From Pseudomonas sp. MWU13-2100 (lineage in GTDB: Bacteria; Pseudomonadota; Gammaproteobacteria; Pseudomonadales; Pseudomonadaceae): DNA of 64,000 nt. Positions 26,461-36,295 of the stretch are shown piece by piece (the stretch's first letter is position 1; the number at the start of each line of letters is the position of its first letter). The stretch is taken from NCBI RefSeq assembly GCF_023242365.1, contig NZ_JALLIX010000017.1, positions 1 to 64,000 on the forward strand, in the 5' to 3' direction. The notes beneath the pieces were generated by a model that saw only the letters and a list, made by a program, of their open reading frames with translations, was not told the DNA's origin and did not search any database. A program made the translations under genes and the position numbers.

Positions 26461-27945
26461 ATGAGTGCCAACGTCGATCTGAACATCCGTCCCGATTACG
26501 ACCGGGTCCTGCAGGACATCGCCGACTACGTACTCGATTACTCGATCGAGTCCGCGGAGGCGCTGGATACCGCGCGCAACTGCCTGATGGACACTTTGGG
26601 CTGCGGCCTGCTGGCCCTGCGCTTTCCCGAGTGCACCAAGCATCTCGGGCCGCTGGTCGAGGGCACTGTGGTGCCGTTCGGCTCGCGCGTGCCGGGGACG
26701 AGTTTTCGCCTCGATCCGGTCAAGGCCGCCTGGGATATCGGCTGCATCGTCCGCTGGCTCGACTACAACGACACCTGGTTGGCGGCCGAGTGGGGCCATC
26801 CCTCGGATAACCTTGGCGGGATTCTCGCGGTGGCCGATCATCTGTCGCAGAGGCGCATGGCCAACGGCGAGGCGCCGCTGAGCATGCGGGTGGTGCTGGA
26901 AGCGATGATCATGGCTCATGAGATCCAGGGCGTGATCGCCCTGGAAAACTCCTTCAATCGGGTCGGCCTCGATCACGTGCTGCTGGTGAAAGTCGCTTCC
27001 ACGGCGGTGACCGCCAAACTGATGGGCGCCAGCCGGGAGCAACTGCTGGCGGCGCTGTCCCATGCCTTTGTCGATGGCCAGGCGTTGCGCACCTATCGTC
27101 ATGCGCCGAATGCCGGTTCGCGCAAGTCCTGGGCGGCGGGCGACGCGACCAGTCGTGGCGTGCGCCTGGCGGATATCGCCCTGCGCGGGGAGATGGGCAT
27201 TCCAGGGGTGTTGAGCGCGCCGCAATGGGGCTTCTACGACGTGCTGTTCAGCCACACCAACAAAGACCTGGCGCTCAAGCCCGAAGACAAGCGCACCTTC
27301 AGCCTTTCCCAGCCGTATGGCAGCTATGTCATGGAAAATGTGCTGTTCAAGATCAGTTTCCCGGCCGAGTTCCATGCCCAGACGGCCTGCGAGGCGGCGG
27401 TGACGCTGCACCCGCTGGTCAGGAACCGCCTGGGCGAGATCGACCGGATCGTGATTAGCACCCATGAGTCAGCGATTCGGATTATTTCCAAGGTCGGCAA
27501 GCTGGCCAACGCGGCTGACCGTGACCACTGCCTGCAGTACATGACGGCGGTGCCGCTGGCTTTCGGCGATCTGGTGGCCGAGCACTATGAAGATGATTTT
27601 CACGCGAGCCATCCGATCATTGATGTGTTGCGCGAGAAAATGGTGATCGTTGAGGATCCGCGTTACACCCGTGAATACCTGGAGGCGGACAAGCGCTCGA
27701 TTGCCAATGCGGTGCAGGTGTTCTTCAAGGATGGTACGAGTACCGAGCAGGTGGCGGTGGAGTACCCGATCGGCCATCGGCGTCGTCGGGCCGATGGCAT
27801 TCCGTTGCTGGAGGACAAGTTCAAGACCAACCTGGCGACGCGCTTCACCGCCCAGCGCAGCGCCGAGATCCTCGCCTTGTGCAAGGATCCGGCGCGCCTG
27901 GAGGCGACGCCGGTGCATCGGTTTGTCGATCTGTTTGTGATTTAG
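26461..27945 (+). CDS. prpD: 2-methylcitrate dehydratase PrpD
   Basis: PrpD is the iron-sulfur-free 2-methylcitrate dehydratase of the MmgE/PrpD family. The 494-residue protein has [36 protein letters not shown], and [20 protein letters not shown]. Its presence alongside acnD and prpF gives the cluster two routes for the same step. It starts 26 bases after prpF and is the last gene of the cluster, before a REP-containing gap. Confidence 0.95.
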   Translation: MSANVDLNIRPDYDRVLQDIADYVLDYSIESAEALDTARNCLMDTLGCGLLALRFPECTKHLGPLVEGTVVPFGSRVPGTSFRLDPVKAAWDIGCIVRWLDYNDTWLAAEWGHPSDNLGGILAVADHLSQRRMANGEAPLSMRVVLEAMIMAHEIQGVIALENSFNRVGLDHVLLVKVASTAVTAKLMGASREQLLAALSHAFVDGQALRTYRHAPNAGSRKSWAAGDATSRGVRLADIALRGEMGIPGVLSAPQWGFYDVLFSHTNKDLALKPEDKRTFSLSQPYGSYVMENVLFKISFPAEFHAQTACEAAVTLHPLVRNRLGEIDRIVISTHESAIRIISKVGKLANAADRDHCLQYMTAVPLAFGDLVAEHYEDDFHASHPIIDVLREKMVIVEDPRYTREYLEADKRSIANAVQVFFKDGTSTEQVAVEYPIGHRRRRADGIPLLEDKFKTNLATRFTAQRSAEILALCKDPARLEATPVHRFVDLFVI

Positions 27946-27954
27946 GTGGTCTGT

Positions 27955-28057
27955 GCCGGCCTCTTCGCGGGCAAGCTCCGCTCCCACATTAGGTTCTCGG
28001 TTGTACGCAAAATTCCGGCATGACTCGGACAGTGTGGGAGCGGGGCTTGTCGGAACG
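27955..28057. repeat. Paired REP elements
   Basis: GCGGGCAAGCTCCGCTCCCACA and, 55 bases on, GTGTGGGAGCGGGGCTTGTC face each other between the convergent prpD and ppsR. Confidence 0.82.
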
Positions 28058-28113
28058 CCGCACCGTCGCGAAGACGTCGGTCCCAACGATGCGGGACTTG
28101 CGGTCTAATAGTG

Positions 28114-28932
28114 TTACTTGAAGCGCCGCTCCACGCCTTTCTCCACGAGGATCTTCGCGGAAATCTCTTCCACCGAGAAGTGCGTGGAGTTGATATGGGC
28201 TATGTTCTCTCGGCGGAACAGGTTTTCCACTTCGCGCACTTCGAACTCGCACTGGGCGTAGCTGGAGTAGCGGCTGTTGGGCTTGCGTTCGTTGCGGATC
28301 GCGGTGAGGCGGTCCGGGTCGATGGTCAGGCCGAACAGCTTGTGCTGGTGGGCGCGCAGGGCGGCCGGCAGTTGCAGGCGTTCCATGTCGTCCTCGGTCA
28401 GCGGGTAGTTGGCCGCGCGGATGCCGAATTGCATGGCCATGTACAGGCAGGTCGGGGTCTTGCCGCAGCGCGACACGCCCACCAGGATCAGGTCGGCCTT
28501 GTCGTAATAGTGGGTGCGGGCGCCGTCGTCGTTGTCCAGGGCGAAGTTCACCGCCTCGATGCGCTCCATGTAGTTGGAGTTGCCGCCGATGGAGTGGGAC
28601 TTGCCCACCGAGTAGGACGAATGCTCGCTCAGTTCCTGTTCCAGCGGGGCGAGAAAGGTGGAAAAGATGTCGATCATGAAACCATTGGACGTGGCAAGGA
28701 TCTCACGAATGTCCTGGTTGACGATGGTATCGAAGATGATCGGGCGAAATCCGTCCTTTTCGGCGGCGATATTGATTTGTTGTACCATGGCCCGGGCCTT
28801 GTCGACATTGTCGATGTACGGACGGGTGAATTTGGCGAAGGTCACGTTTTCGAACTGCGCCAGCAGGCTTTGACCCAGGGTTTCGGCGGTGATGCCGGTG
28901 CCATCGGAGATAAAGAAAGCAGATCGTTTCAT
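28114..28932 (-). CDS. ppsR: PEP synthase regulatory protein (kinase/pyrophosphorylase)
   Basis: This bifunctional regulator inactivates PEP synthase by ADP-dependent phosphorylation of an active-site Thr and reactivates it by phosphorolysis (DUF299 family). The 272-residue protein has [15 protein letters not shown] at the N-terminus and a P-loop-like GVSRCGKT at 152-159. It is divergent from ppsA with a 180-base gap. Pairing with ppsA supports the PEP synthase rather than the PPDK form. Confidence 0.93.
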   Translation of the reverse strand: MKRSAFFISDGTGITAETLGQSLLAQFENVTFAKFTRPYIDNVDKARAMVQQINIAAEKDGFRPIIFDTIVNQDIREILATSNGFMIDIFSTFLAPLEQELSEHSSYSVGKSHSIGGNSNYMERIEAVNFALDNDDGARTHYYDKADLILVGVSRCGKTPTCLYMAMQFGIRAANYPLTEDDMERLQLPAALRAHQHKLFGLTIDPDRLTAIRNERKPNSRYSSYAQCEFEVREVENLFRRENIAHINSTHFSVEEISAKILVEKGVERRFK

Positions 28933-29112
28933 TTGCGCCTTGGGCCTTAAGCTGGTGACGATTCTTGGATATGATAGGCGCGGTTTGCCGGCCTTGAGTG
29001 GCCTGCATTCTCACTTATTTTCCAGGTCCAGGCCACATAGCGGATTCACCTGCCACAGAGCAGCCCGCTCCTGAGCTTTTCCAATACAGTTACAGTTAGT
29101 GGAGAGATCACC

Positions 29113-31488
29113 TTGGTAGAGTACGTAGTTTCCCTCGATAAGCTCGGCGTCCATGATGTGGAGCACGTAGGGGGCAAGAACGCATCCCTGGGCGAGATGA
29201 TCAGTAACCTCGCGGGTGCCGGTGTATCGGTCCCCGGCGGCTTTGCCACTACGGCTCAGGCGTATCGTGATTTTCTCGAACTCAGTGGCCTGAACGACCA
29301 GATCCATGCGGCACTGGATGCGCTGGATGTCGATGACGTCAACGCCCTGGCCCGAACCGGCGCGCAGATCCGCCAGTGGATCATGGAAGCCGAGTTCCCC
29401 GAGAAGCTCAACGCCGAGATCCGTACCGCCTTCGCCACCCTGTCCGCGGGCAACCCGGACATGGCCGTGGCCGTGCGTTCCTCGGCCACCGCCGAAGACC
29501 TGCCGGACGCGTCCTTCGCCGGCCAGCAGGAAACCTTCCTGAATATCCGCGGCGTGGAAAACGTGATCCGCGCGGCCAAGGAAGTCTTCGCCTCGCTGTT
29601 CAACGACCGCGCCATTTCCTACCGCGTGCACCAGGGCTTCGACCACAAGCTGGTGGCCCTGTCCGCGGGTGTGCAGCGCATGGTGCGTTCGGAAACCGGC
29701 ACCGCCGGCGTGATGTTCACCCTCGACACCGAGTCGGGCTTCCGTGACGTGGTGTTCATCACCGGCGCCTACGGCCTGGGTGAGACCGTCGTGCAAGGCG
29801 CGGTGAACCCGGATGAGTTCTATGTGCACAAGGGCACCCTCGAAGCCGGTCGTCCGGCCATCCTGCGCCGCAACCTGGGCAGCAAGGCGATCAAGATGAT
29901 CTACGGCGACGAAGCCAAGGCCGGCCGTTCGGTCAAGACCGTCGATGTCGACAAGGCCGAGCGCGCGCGTTTCTGCCTCAGCGATGCCGAAGTCAGCGAA
30001 CTGGCCAAGCAGGCGATGATCATCGAGAAGCACTACAAGTGTCCGATGGACATCGAGTGGGCCAAGGACGGTGACGACGGCAAGCTGTACATCGTCCAGG
30101 CGCGTCCTGAAACCGTGAAGAGCCGCACCCAGGCCAACGTCATGGAGCGCTACCTGCTCAAGGAAACCGGTACTGTGCTGGTGGAAGGCCGTGCCATCGG
30201 CCAGCGCATCGGCGCCGGCAAGGTGCGGATCATCAAGGACGTGTCCGAGATGGACAAGGTCCAGCCGGGCGACGTGCTGGTCTCCGACATGACCGACCCG
30301 GATTGGGAACCGGTGATGAAGCGCGCCAGCGCCATCGTCACCAACCGTGGCGGGCGTACCTGTCACGCGGCGATCATCGCCCGTGAGCTGGGGATCCCGG
30401 CGGTGGTCGGTTGCGGCAACGCCACTCAGCTGCTCAAAGATGGCCAGGGCGTGACCGTTTCCTGCGCCGAAGGCGACACCGGCTACATCTTCGAAGGCGA
30501 ATTGGGCTTCGATATCAAGAAAAACTCCGTCGATGCCATGCCGGAGCTGCCGTTCAAGATCATGATGAACGTCGGCAACCCGGACCGCGCCTTTGACTTC
30601 GCGCAGTTGCCGAACGCCGGCGTGGGCCTGGCCCGCCTGGAATTCATCATCAACCGCATGATCGGCGTGCACCCCAAGGCGCTGCTGAACTATGCCGGGC
30701 TGCCGCAGGAGATCAAGGACAGCGTCGACAAGCGCATCGCCGGTTACGACGATCCGGTCGGTTTCTATGTCGAGAAGCTGGTGGAAGGCATCAGCACCCT
30801 GGCGGCGGCGTTCTGGCCGAAGAAGGTTATCGTGCGCCTGTCGGACTTCAAGTCCAACGAATACGCCAACCTGATCGGCGGCAAGCTCTACGAACCGGAA
30901 GAAGAAAACCCGATGCTGGGTTTCCGCGGTGCATCGCGTTACATCAGCGAGTCGTTCCGTGACTGCTTCGAACTCGAATGCCGTGCCCTCAAGCGCGTGC
31001 GCAACGAGATGGGCCTGACCAACGTCGAGATCATGGTGCCGTTCGTCCGTACCCTCGGTGAAGCCAGTCAGGTGGTCGACCTGCTCGCCGCCAACGGCCT
31101 GGCCCGTGGCGATAACGGCCTGCGGGTGATCATGATGTGCGAGTTGCCGTCCAACGCGATCCTCGCCGACGAGTTCCTCGAGTACTTCGACGGTTTCTCC
31201 ATCGGTTCCAACGACCTGACCCAACTGACCCTGGGCCTGGATCGCGATTCCGGGATCATCGCGCACCTGTTCGACGAGCGTAACCCGGCGGTGAAGAAGC
31301 TGTTGTCCAACGCCATCCAGGCCTGTAACAAGGCCGGCAAGTACATCGGCATCTGCGGCCAGGGGCCTTCCGATCACCCGGACCTGGCGCTCTGGTTGAT
31401 GGAGCAGGGCATTGAAAGCGTGTCGTTGAACCCGGATTCGGTGTTGGAAACCTGGTTCTTCCTGGCCGAAGGGCAGGCCCAGGCCTGA
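29113..31488 (+). CDS. ppsA: Phosphoenolpyruvate synthase
   Basis: PpsA converts pyruvate, ATP and water to PEP, AMP and phosphate, needed for gluconeogenesis. The 791-residue protein has an N-terminal ATP-binding domain with [18 protein letters not shown]. The central phosphohistidine domain has [21 protein letters not shown] with His418. The C-terminal PEP-binding barrel has Cys748 in GICGQGPSD. The start is a TTG at 29113 behind GGAGAG. It is divergent from its regulator ppsR. Pyruvate from the propionate cycle upstream would feed it. Confidence 0.96.
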   Translation: MVEYVVSLDKLGVHDVEHVGGKNASLGEMISNLAGAGVSVPGGFATTAQAYRDFLELSGLNDQIHAALDALDVDDVNALARTGAQIRQWIMEAEFPEKLNAEIRTAFATLSAGNPDMAVAVRSSATAEDLPDASFAGQQETFLNIRGVENVIRAAKEVFASLFNDRAISYRVHQGFDHKLVALSAGVQRMVRSETGTAGVMFTLDTESGFRDVVFITGAYGLGETVVQGAVNPDEFYVHKGTLEAGRPAILRRNLGSKAIKMIYGDEAKAGRSVKTVDVDKAERARFCLSDAEVSELAKQAMIIEKHYKCPMDIEWAKDGDDGKLYIVQARPETVKSRTQANVMERYLLKETGTVLVEGRAIGQRIGAGKVRIIKDVSEMDKVQPGDVLVSDMTDPDWEPVMKRASAIVTNRGGRTCHAAIIARELGIPAVVGCGNATQLLKDGQGVTVSCAEGDTGYIFEGELGFDIKKNSVDAMPELPFKIMMNVGNPDRAFDFAQLPNAGVGLARLEFIINRMIGVHPKALLNYAGLPQEIKDSVDKRIAGYDDPVGFYVEKLVEGISTLAAAFWPKKVIVRLSDFKSNEYANLIGGKLYEPEEENPMLGFRGASRYISESFRDCFELECRALKRVRNEMGLTNVEIMVPFVRTLGEASQVVDLLAANGLARGDNGLRVIMMCELPSNAILADEFLEYFDGFSIGSNDLTQLTLGLDRDSGIIAHLFDERNPAVKKLLSNAIQACNKAGKYIGICGQGPSDHPDLALWLMEQGIESVSLNPDSVLETWFFLAEGQAQA

Positions 31489-31508
31489 TAGAGCGCGGCA
31501 CCTTTCCC

Positions 31509-31580
31509 CTGTGGGAGCGGCCGGTAGCGATGGTGATGTAACATTCATCACCGCTATCGCTGGCTTGCCGGCGATAGCGT
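31509..31580. repeat. REP-like inverted repeats
   Basis: CTGTGGGAGCGGCCGGTAGCG and TATCGCTGGCTTGCCGGCGATAGC are diverged REP ends downstream of ppsA. Confidence 0.65.
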
Positions 31581-31671
31581 CCGTGAGGGCGCTAAAAGCT
31601 TCGAGGCCAGTCTCCTACCGACTTATGTCGTAAATAGAATCTGTGTGCGACGTTGTAAAATCTTATTTTCA

Positions 31672-31701
31672 GGGCGAGTCCACTTGGGTCGCCCTTTTTT
31701 G
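31672..31701 (+). terminator. Terminator between ppsA and the esterase gene
   Basis: GGGCGA pairs with TCGCCC, with weaker internal pairing (CCA with GGG), followed by T6. Confidence 0.7.
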
Positions 31702-31713
31702 TGCAAGAGCCTT

Positions 31714-32703
31714 ATGCAAAGCAGCAGCAATCTTTTTCCGGTGGCTTTGATCAGCGCCGAGCGTCGTGGCGATCTCTGTGAAGACGTCTATCGTTTGAAA
31801 CCGGGCAACAGCCCCGACGGCACGGTCGAACTGGCGGTCACCCGCCTGGGGCTCGCCGACGAGCCCCAGGCGCGTGGCGTACCGGTCATCCTGCTGCATG
31901 GCAGCTTTTCCAATCGGCGTTTCTGGTATTCCGCCAAGGGCATTGGCCTGGGCGCCTATCTGGCGCGTGCCGGGTTCGACGTGTGGATCCCGGAAATGCG
32001 CGGTCACGGGTTGTCGGCGCGTAACCATGGCTATCGACGCAATCGCGTGGCCGATTACGCCCGCTATGACCTGCCGGCCATCGCCGCGTTCGTGCGTGAG
32101 CAAAGTGGGCAGATTCCCCACTGGATCGGTCATTCCCTCGGTGGCACCACCCTGGCGGCCGCCCTCGGCGGCCAATACCTGGGCGCCCCCGCGGTGGCGT
32201 CGGCGGCATTGTTCGGCTGCCAGGTCAGTCGCACCTACTGGCCGTTGAAGATTCCGCCGGTGGAGTGGGGCGGTCGCTTGCTGCTCCGGCGTTTTGCCCA
32301 CCTGTCCGGTTCGCGACTCAAGCGCGGCCCGGAGGACGAGCCCATCGGCCTGGCCCTGGAAAGCCTGCGCTGGTATGGCCTGTTCGGACGTTTCCGGGAT
32401 GCCGAGCGGGACTGGTGGGGGGGGCTGGCCGAAGTGGATGTGCCGGTGCTGGCCGTCACCGCGACCGGCGATCACCAGGATCCGGCCTGGGCCTGTCGCA
32501 AGTTGTTCGAGCAGATCGGCTCGCCGCACAAACATTTTCTCTGCCTGGGACGCGAGCAGGGTTTCAGCTCGGATTTCGGCCATGTCGAGATGTTGGTGAG
32601 CAAGCCGGCACAGGCCGAAGTCTGGCCAAAGGTGGTGGATTGGCTGCGCGATCAGCAGGCGTTCCTGCTTCGTGAGTCAGCCATCGTTCAGGAAACGCCC
32701 TGA
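31714..32703 (+). CDS. Alpha/beta hydrolase (esterase/lipase-like)
   Basis: The 329-residue protein has an alpha/beta hydrolase fold. The oxyanion HG is at 62-63 (VILLHGSFSN) and the nucleophile elbow GHSLGG has Ser141. An acidic residue follows in TATGDHQDPA, and His lies in DFGHVEMLV near the C-terminus. I see no signal peptide, so it is probably cytoplasmic. Its place between ppsA and rraA matches a conserved Pseudomonas order as I recall it. The natural ester substrate is unknown. ATG 31714 is chosen as it follows the terminator. Confidence 0.85.
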   Translation: MQSSSNLFPVALISAERRGDLCEDVYRLKPGNSPDGTVELAVTRLGLADEPQARGVPVILLHGSFSNRRFWYSAKGIGLGAYLARAGFDVWIPEMRGHGLSARNHGYRRNRVADYARYDLPAIAAFVREQSGQIPHWIGHSLGGTTLAAALGGQYLGAPAVASAALFGCQVSRTYWPLKIPPVEWGGRLLLRRFAHLSGSRLKRGPEDEPIGLALESLRWYGLFGRFRDAERDWWGGLAEVDVPVLAVTATGDHQDPAWACRKLFEQIGSPHKHFLCLGREQGFSSDFGHVEMLVSKPAQAEVWPKVVDWLRDQQAFLLRESAIVQETP

Positions 32704-32856
32704 CAAGGGCATTCCGCTGACGGGCGGTAAAGGCTAAGATATGACGCATTGAGCGGTTTGGGTCATTGTCTAAACATTCGACCGGGGCAAGCGTTTCATC
32801 TTGTAGCGCGACCTGCGTAGTCTGGCATTCTCGATTCCACCTACAGGAGTTTACCC

Positions 32857-33348
32857 ATGAACCATTACATCACCCCCGACCTGTGCGACGCCTATCCGGA
32901 GTTGGTACAGGTGCTTGAGCCGATGTTCAGCAATTTCGGCGGCCGCGATTCCTTTGGCGGTGAAATCGTCACCATCAAGTGCTTCGAGGACAATTCCCTG
33001 GTCAAGGACCAGGTCGAGCTCGATGGCCAGGGCAAGGTGCTGGTCGTCGATGGTGGTGGTTCCCTGCGGCGAGCCCTGCTCGGCGACATGCTGGCCGAGA
33101 AGGCGGCGAGGAACGGCTGGGAAGGCTTGGTGATCTATGGCTGCATCCGTGATGTCGACGTGATCGCCCAGACCGACCTCGGGGTGCAGGCCCTGGCCAG
33201 TCATCCGATGAAAACCGACAAGCGTGGCATTGGTGACCTCAATGTCCCGGTCACCTTTGCCGGCGTGACCTTTCGCCCGGGCGAGTACATCTACGCGGAC
33301 AACAACGGCGTGATCATTGCGCCGAGCCCGCTGAAGATGCCCGAGTAA
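32857..33348 (+). CDS. rraA: Ribonuclease E activity regulator RraA
   Basis: The 163-residue RraA-family protein binds RNase E and restrains mRNA decay; some members are hydroxymethylglutarate/oxaloacetate aldolases. Recognisable blocks are [40 protein letters not shown] and a C-terminal [11 protein letters not shown]. The CIRDVD segment, in place of the metal-binding GxxRD pattern, can still fit either role. AGGAG precedes the start. It is followed closely by cmaX. Confidence 0.9.
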   Translation: MNHYITPDLCDAYPELVQVLEPMFSNFGGRDSFGGEIVTIKCFEDNSLVKDQVELDGQGKVLVVDGGGSLRRALLGDMLAEKAARNGWEGLVIYGCIRDVDVIAQTDLGVQALASHPMKTDKRGIGDLNVPVTFAGVTFRPGEYIYADNNGVIIAPSPLKMPE

Positions 33349-33373
33349 ATTTTTGCAGCACAATGGAGTAAGG

Positions 33374-34369
33374 ATGTTCGAGGAAGAAAACGCGCAGTGG
33401 GGGCTGGTTCATGCCCTGGTTCTGGATGGTAGGGGCGGTGCGCGCTCGATTGCTCGGACGGAGCTCGATGGTCTGCAGTTGCGGCCCGAGGAAAGCCTCT
33501 GGCTGCACTGGGATCGCAGCCATCCGCAGACCCATGCCTGGTTGCGCACCTCCAGCGGTCTGAGTGAATTCAACTGTGACCTGTTGCTGGAAGAAAATAC
33601 CCGGCCACGCCTGTTGCCGTTGCCCGAAAGCGAACTGCTGCTGTTTCTGCGCGGGGTCAACCTCAACCCCGGTGCCGAGCCCGAAGACATGGTCTCGGTG
33701 CGGGTCTTTGCCGCCCATCAGCGGGTGATTTCCCTGCGCCTGCGGCCGTTGCGCGCCACCGATGAGTTGCTGGTGCAGCTGGAGCAGGGCAAGGGGCCGA
33801 AAAACGCCGCCGAACTGATTCTCTACATCGCGCAATACCTCACCCTGAAGGTGCAGGATCTGGTCAGCGACCTCTCGGAAGTGGTCGATGACGAAGAAGA
33901 AAAGATAGATGCCGACGAACGGTATAGTCCCGAACATGGCGCCATCGTGCAGATACGTCGTCGAGCTGCCGGGCTGAAACGTTTCCTGGCGCCACAGCGG
34001 GATATTTTCGGCCAGTTGAGCCGGATCAAGCTGCCCTGGTTCGCCGATGAAGAGGCCGGTTACTGGAACGAATTGAACAACAGCCTGACCCGTTACCTGG
34101 AAGAGCTCGAATTGACTCGCGAGCGCGTGGGGCTTGTGCTTGAGGCCGAGGACCGGCGTCTGAACGTGCGCATGAACAAGACCATGTACCGTTTCGGGAT
34201 CATCACCGGGATCTTCCTGCCGATGAGCTTTCTGACCGGGTTGCTGGGGATCAACGTCGGCGGTATCCCGTGGTCCGGCGACCCCTACGGTTTCGTGATC
34301 GCATGTCTGCTGATCGTCGCCGTTGCCGTCGGACAATGGTGGCTTTTCCGACGTTTGCGCTGGGTTTGA
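33374..34369 (+). CDS. cmaX: CorA/ZntB-type metal transporter CmaX
   Basis: This 331-residue inner-membrane protein is of the CorA superfamily. A long cytoplasmic N-terminal domain with a helical stalk (about 180-270) precedes two C-terminal helices (about 275-295 and 306-325). The pore signature is GIN in LLGINVGGIP, the variant typical of ZntB proteins instead of GMN. Placement upstream of crfX, cmpX, sigX and oprF identifies it as cmaX. The transported ion is not proven. ATG 33374 follows GTAAGG. Confidence 0.88.
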   Translation: MFEEENAQWGLVHALVLDGRGGARSIARTELDGLQLRPEESLWLHWDRSHPQTHAWLRTSSGLSEFNCDLLLEENTRPRLLPLPESELLLFLRGVNLNPGAEPEDMVSVRVFAAHQRVISLRLRPLRATDELLVQLEQGKGPKNAAELILYIAQYLTLKVQDLVSDLSEVVDDEEEKIDADERYSPEHGAIVQIRRRAAGLKRFLAPQRDIFGQLSRIKLPWFADEEAGYWNELNNSLTRYLEELELTRERVGLVLEAEDRRLNVRMNKTMYRFGIITGIFLPMSFLTGLLGINVGGIPWSGDPYGFVIACLLIVAVAVGQWWLFRRLRWV

Positions 34370-34433
34370 AACATGTTTCATGTGACCTGCAAAAAACTGA
34401 TCGCGTCTTTCACAGATATACCGAGAGGTGCGT

Positions 34434-34679
34434 ATGCACGATCCGTTCGAACAATCTCTGCGTGACATGCTCAAGGCCTTGCCGTCCACCCGTGACGACG
34501 ACGCCTGCCTGGGGCGTGTCCTGAAAACCGCCAATCGGCAGGTCGGCGCCGGTGATCTCTTCAGTCTGATGGGCCGTTGGCTGCAGGCGTTGATGATCGC
34601 CCTGAACAATGGATCGGCCCACGTTTCACCGGTTTCCCGTCGTACCCCTATTGCTCGCTCCACGGATAAGGCTGACTGA
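34434..34679 (+). CDS. crfX: CrfX, small protein of the sigX-oprF locus
   Basis: This 81-residue soluble protein lies between cmaX and cmpX, a location and size that match CrfX of Pseudomonas. It has no recognised catalytic motif. The N-terminal half is helical and acidic, the C-terminal part Ser/Arg-rich. ATG 34434 has GAGAGG upstream. The function is unknown; it is probably co-regulated with the cell-envelope stress factor SigX encoded just downstream. Confidence 0.8.
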   Translation: MHDPFEQSLRDMLKALPSTRDDDACLGRVLKTANRQVGAGDLFSLMGRWLQALMIALNNGSAHVSPVSRRTPIARSTDKAD

Positions 34680-34681
34680 AT

Positions 34682-35506
34682 ATGGAACTTGATCTCTGGA
34701 CCCAGAGCCTTGTTACGGCAATGACTGCCTTGTGGACCAAAATCGCGAACTTCATTCCCAATCTGTTCGGGGCGCTGGTGGTGGTGCTGCTGGGCTTCGT
34801 CGTGGCCAAGCTGCTTGACACTCTGCTGTCCAAGCTGCTGGCCAAATTGGGGTTGGATCGCCTGATGGGCGGTACCGGACTGACCAAGCTGCTCGGTCGT
34901 GCCGGTCTCCAGGTACCGATCTCGACGCTGATCGGCAAGATCGTCTATTGGTTTATTTTGCTGATTTTCCTGGTTTCAGCGGCCGAATCCCTTGGACTTG
35001 AGCGAGTTTCAGCTACGCTCGACATGCTGGCTCTGTATTTGCCGAAGGTGTTCGGCGCGGCCCTGGTGCTGCTGGTGGGGGTTTTGCTGGCGCAGTTGGT
35101 CAGCGGGCTGGTGCGCGGAGCGGCCGAAGGGGTCGGTCTGGATTACGCCTCGGGCCTGGGGCGGGTTGCCCAGGGCTTGGTGATTATCATCAGTATTTCG
35201 GTGGCGATCAGTCAGCTGGAGGTCAAGACCGACCTGCTGAACCATGTGATCGTCATCGTGCTCATTACCGTTGGTCTGGCCGTTGCGCTGGCCATGGGGC
35301 TGGGTAGCCGGGACATCGCCGGGCAGATCCTGGCGGGAATTTATGTGCGTGAGTTGTATCAGGTTGGGCAACAAGTGCGTGTGGGAGAGGTCGAAGGACA
35401 GATTGAAGAAATTGGCACGGTCAAGACCACATTGCTGACCGATGAGGGGGAGCTGGTCTCTCTCTCCAATCGGATCCTGCTGGAGCAGCATGTGAGCAGC
35501 CGCTAA
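34682..35506 (+). CDS. cmpX: Mechanosensitive channel-like protein CmpX
   Basis: This 274-residue inner-membrane protein has an MscS-like beta domain at the C-terminus (QQVRVGEVEGQIEEIG, SLSNRILLEQHV). The N-terminal part has about four membrane helices (near 25-45, 85-105, 120-142 and 165-215) with amphipathic repeats. It begins two bases after crfX. CmpX homologues influence membrane tension and SigX activity in P. aeruginosa; the same is inferred here from the position. Confidence 0.9.
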   Translation: MELDLWTQSLVTAMTALWTKIANFIPNLFGALVVVLLGFVVAKLLDTLLSKLLAKLGLDRLMGGTGLTKLLGRAGLQVPISTLIGKIVYWFILLIFLVSAAESLGLERVSATLDMLALYLPKVFGAALVLLVGVLLAQLVSGLVRGAAEGVGLDYASGLGRVAQGLVIIISISVAISQLEVKTDLLNHVIVIVLITVGLAVALAMGLGSRDIAGQILAGIYVRELYQVGQQVRVGEVEGQIEEIGTVKTTLLTDEGELVSLSNRILLEQHVSSR

Positions 35507-35597
35507 CCCGGCAAACCCTGCTAATCTATGCCGCCGCAAAAATGCCCGCAGCCATGGGCTGCGGCGGACATTGACCTGACTGTCGGCCCGACTCGTT

Positions 35598-36188
35598 TTG
35601 AATAAAGCCCAATCGCTCTCCATGCGCTACGACCCCCGTGAACTCACTGATGAGGAGTTGGTGGCGCGTGCGCATTCGGAGCTGTTCCATGTGACCCGCG
35701 CCTATGAAGAGTTGATGCGGCGCTATCAACGAACCTTGTTCAGCGTTTGTTCAAGATATTTAGGGAACGAACGCGATGCGGACGATGTCTGTCAAGAAGT
35801 GATGTTGAAGGTGCTGTATGGCCTCAAGAACTTTGAGGGTAAATCGAAGTTCAAGACATGGCTATATAGCATCACGTACAACGAATGTATTACGCAGTAT
35901 CGCAAAGAGCGCCGAAAGCGGCGCTTGATGGATGCGTTGAGTCTCGACCCCCTCGAGGAAGCGTCGGAAGAGAAGACGCCGAAACCTGAGGAGAAGGGCG
36001 GACTGGATCGATGGTTAGTGCATGTGAACCCGATTGACCGGGAAATTCTGGTGCTACGATTTGTCGCAGAGCTGGAGTTTCAGGAGATCGCGGACATCAT
36101 GCATATGGGCTTGAGCGCCACGAAAATGCGCTATAAGCGGGCCCTTGACAAATTGCGTGAGAAATTTGCGGGTATCGCTGAAACTTAG
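35598..36188 (+). CDS. sigX: Extracytoplasmic function sigma factor SigX
   Basis: SigX controls membrane fluidity, oprF and fatty acid genes. The 196-residue protein has sigma region 2 (about 35-100, with NERDADDVCQEVMLKVL and FKTWLYSITYNECI) and region 4 (about 138-190, with EFQEIADIMHMGLSATKMRYKRAL). There is no anti-sigma gene next to it; the membrane protein cmpX is upstream and oprF downstream. I use the TTG at 35598 (MNKAQSLS), which matches the family N-terminus; an ATG at 35622 is an alternative. Confidence 0.95.
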   Translation: MNKAQSLSMRYDPRELTDEELVARAHSELFHVTRAYEELMRRYQRTLFSVCSRYLGNERDADDVCQEVMLKVLYGLKNFEGKSKFKTWLYSITYNECITQYRKERRKRRLMDALSLDPLEEASEEKTPKPEEKGGLDRWLVHVNPIDREILVLRFVAELEFQEIADIMHMGLSATKMRYKRALDKLREKFAGIAET

Positions 36189-36213
36189 TTCAGCGCAAAT
36201 GTCTCTTACGTGT

Positions 36214-36264
36214 AGGCAAGTTCTGCTACACTTGCCGCCGAGTTGTCCCCCGGTTTGTGGGACT
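36214..36264 (+). promoter_or_regulatory. Two hairpins in the sigX-oprF spacer
   Basis: GGCAAG pairs with CTTGCC (about 36214-36236), and GTCCC pairs with GGGAC (about 36244-36264). Neither has a T-run, so they are unlikely to be full terminators. They may be attenuator or stabilising structures in the oprF leader, where sigma-70 and SigX promoters are expected. Confidence 0.4.
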
Positions 36265-36295
36265 GCTTTACAATCACCAGATGGGGATTTAACGG

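Noticed and set aside
29011..31551. 846-codon open frame on the minus strand
   Set aside because: It is antisense to ppsA with low-complexity composition and no ribosome site or family motif.
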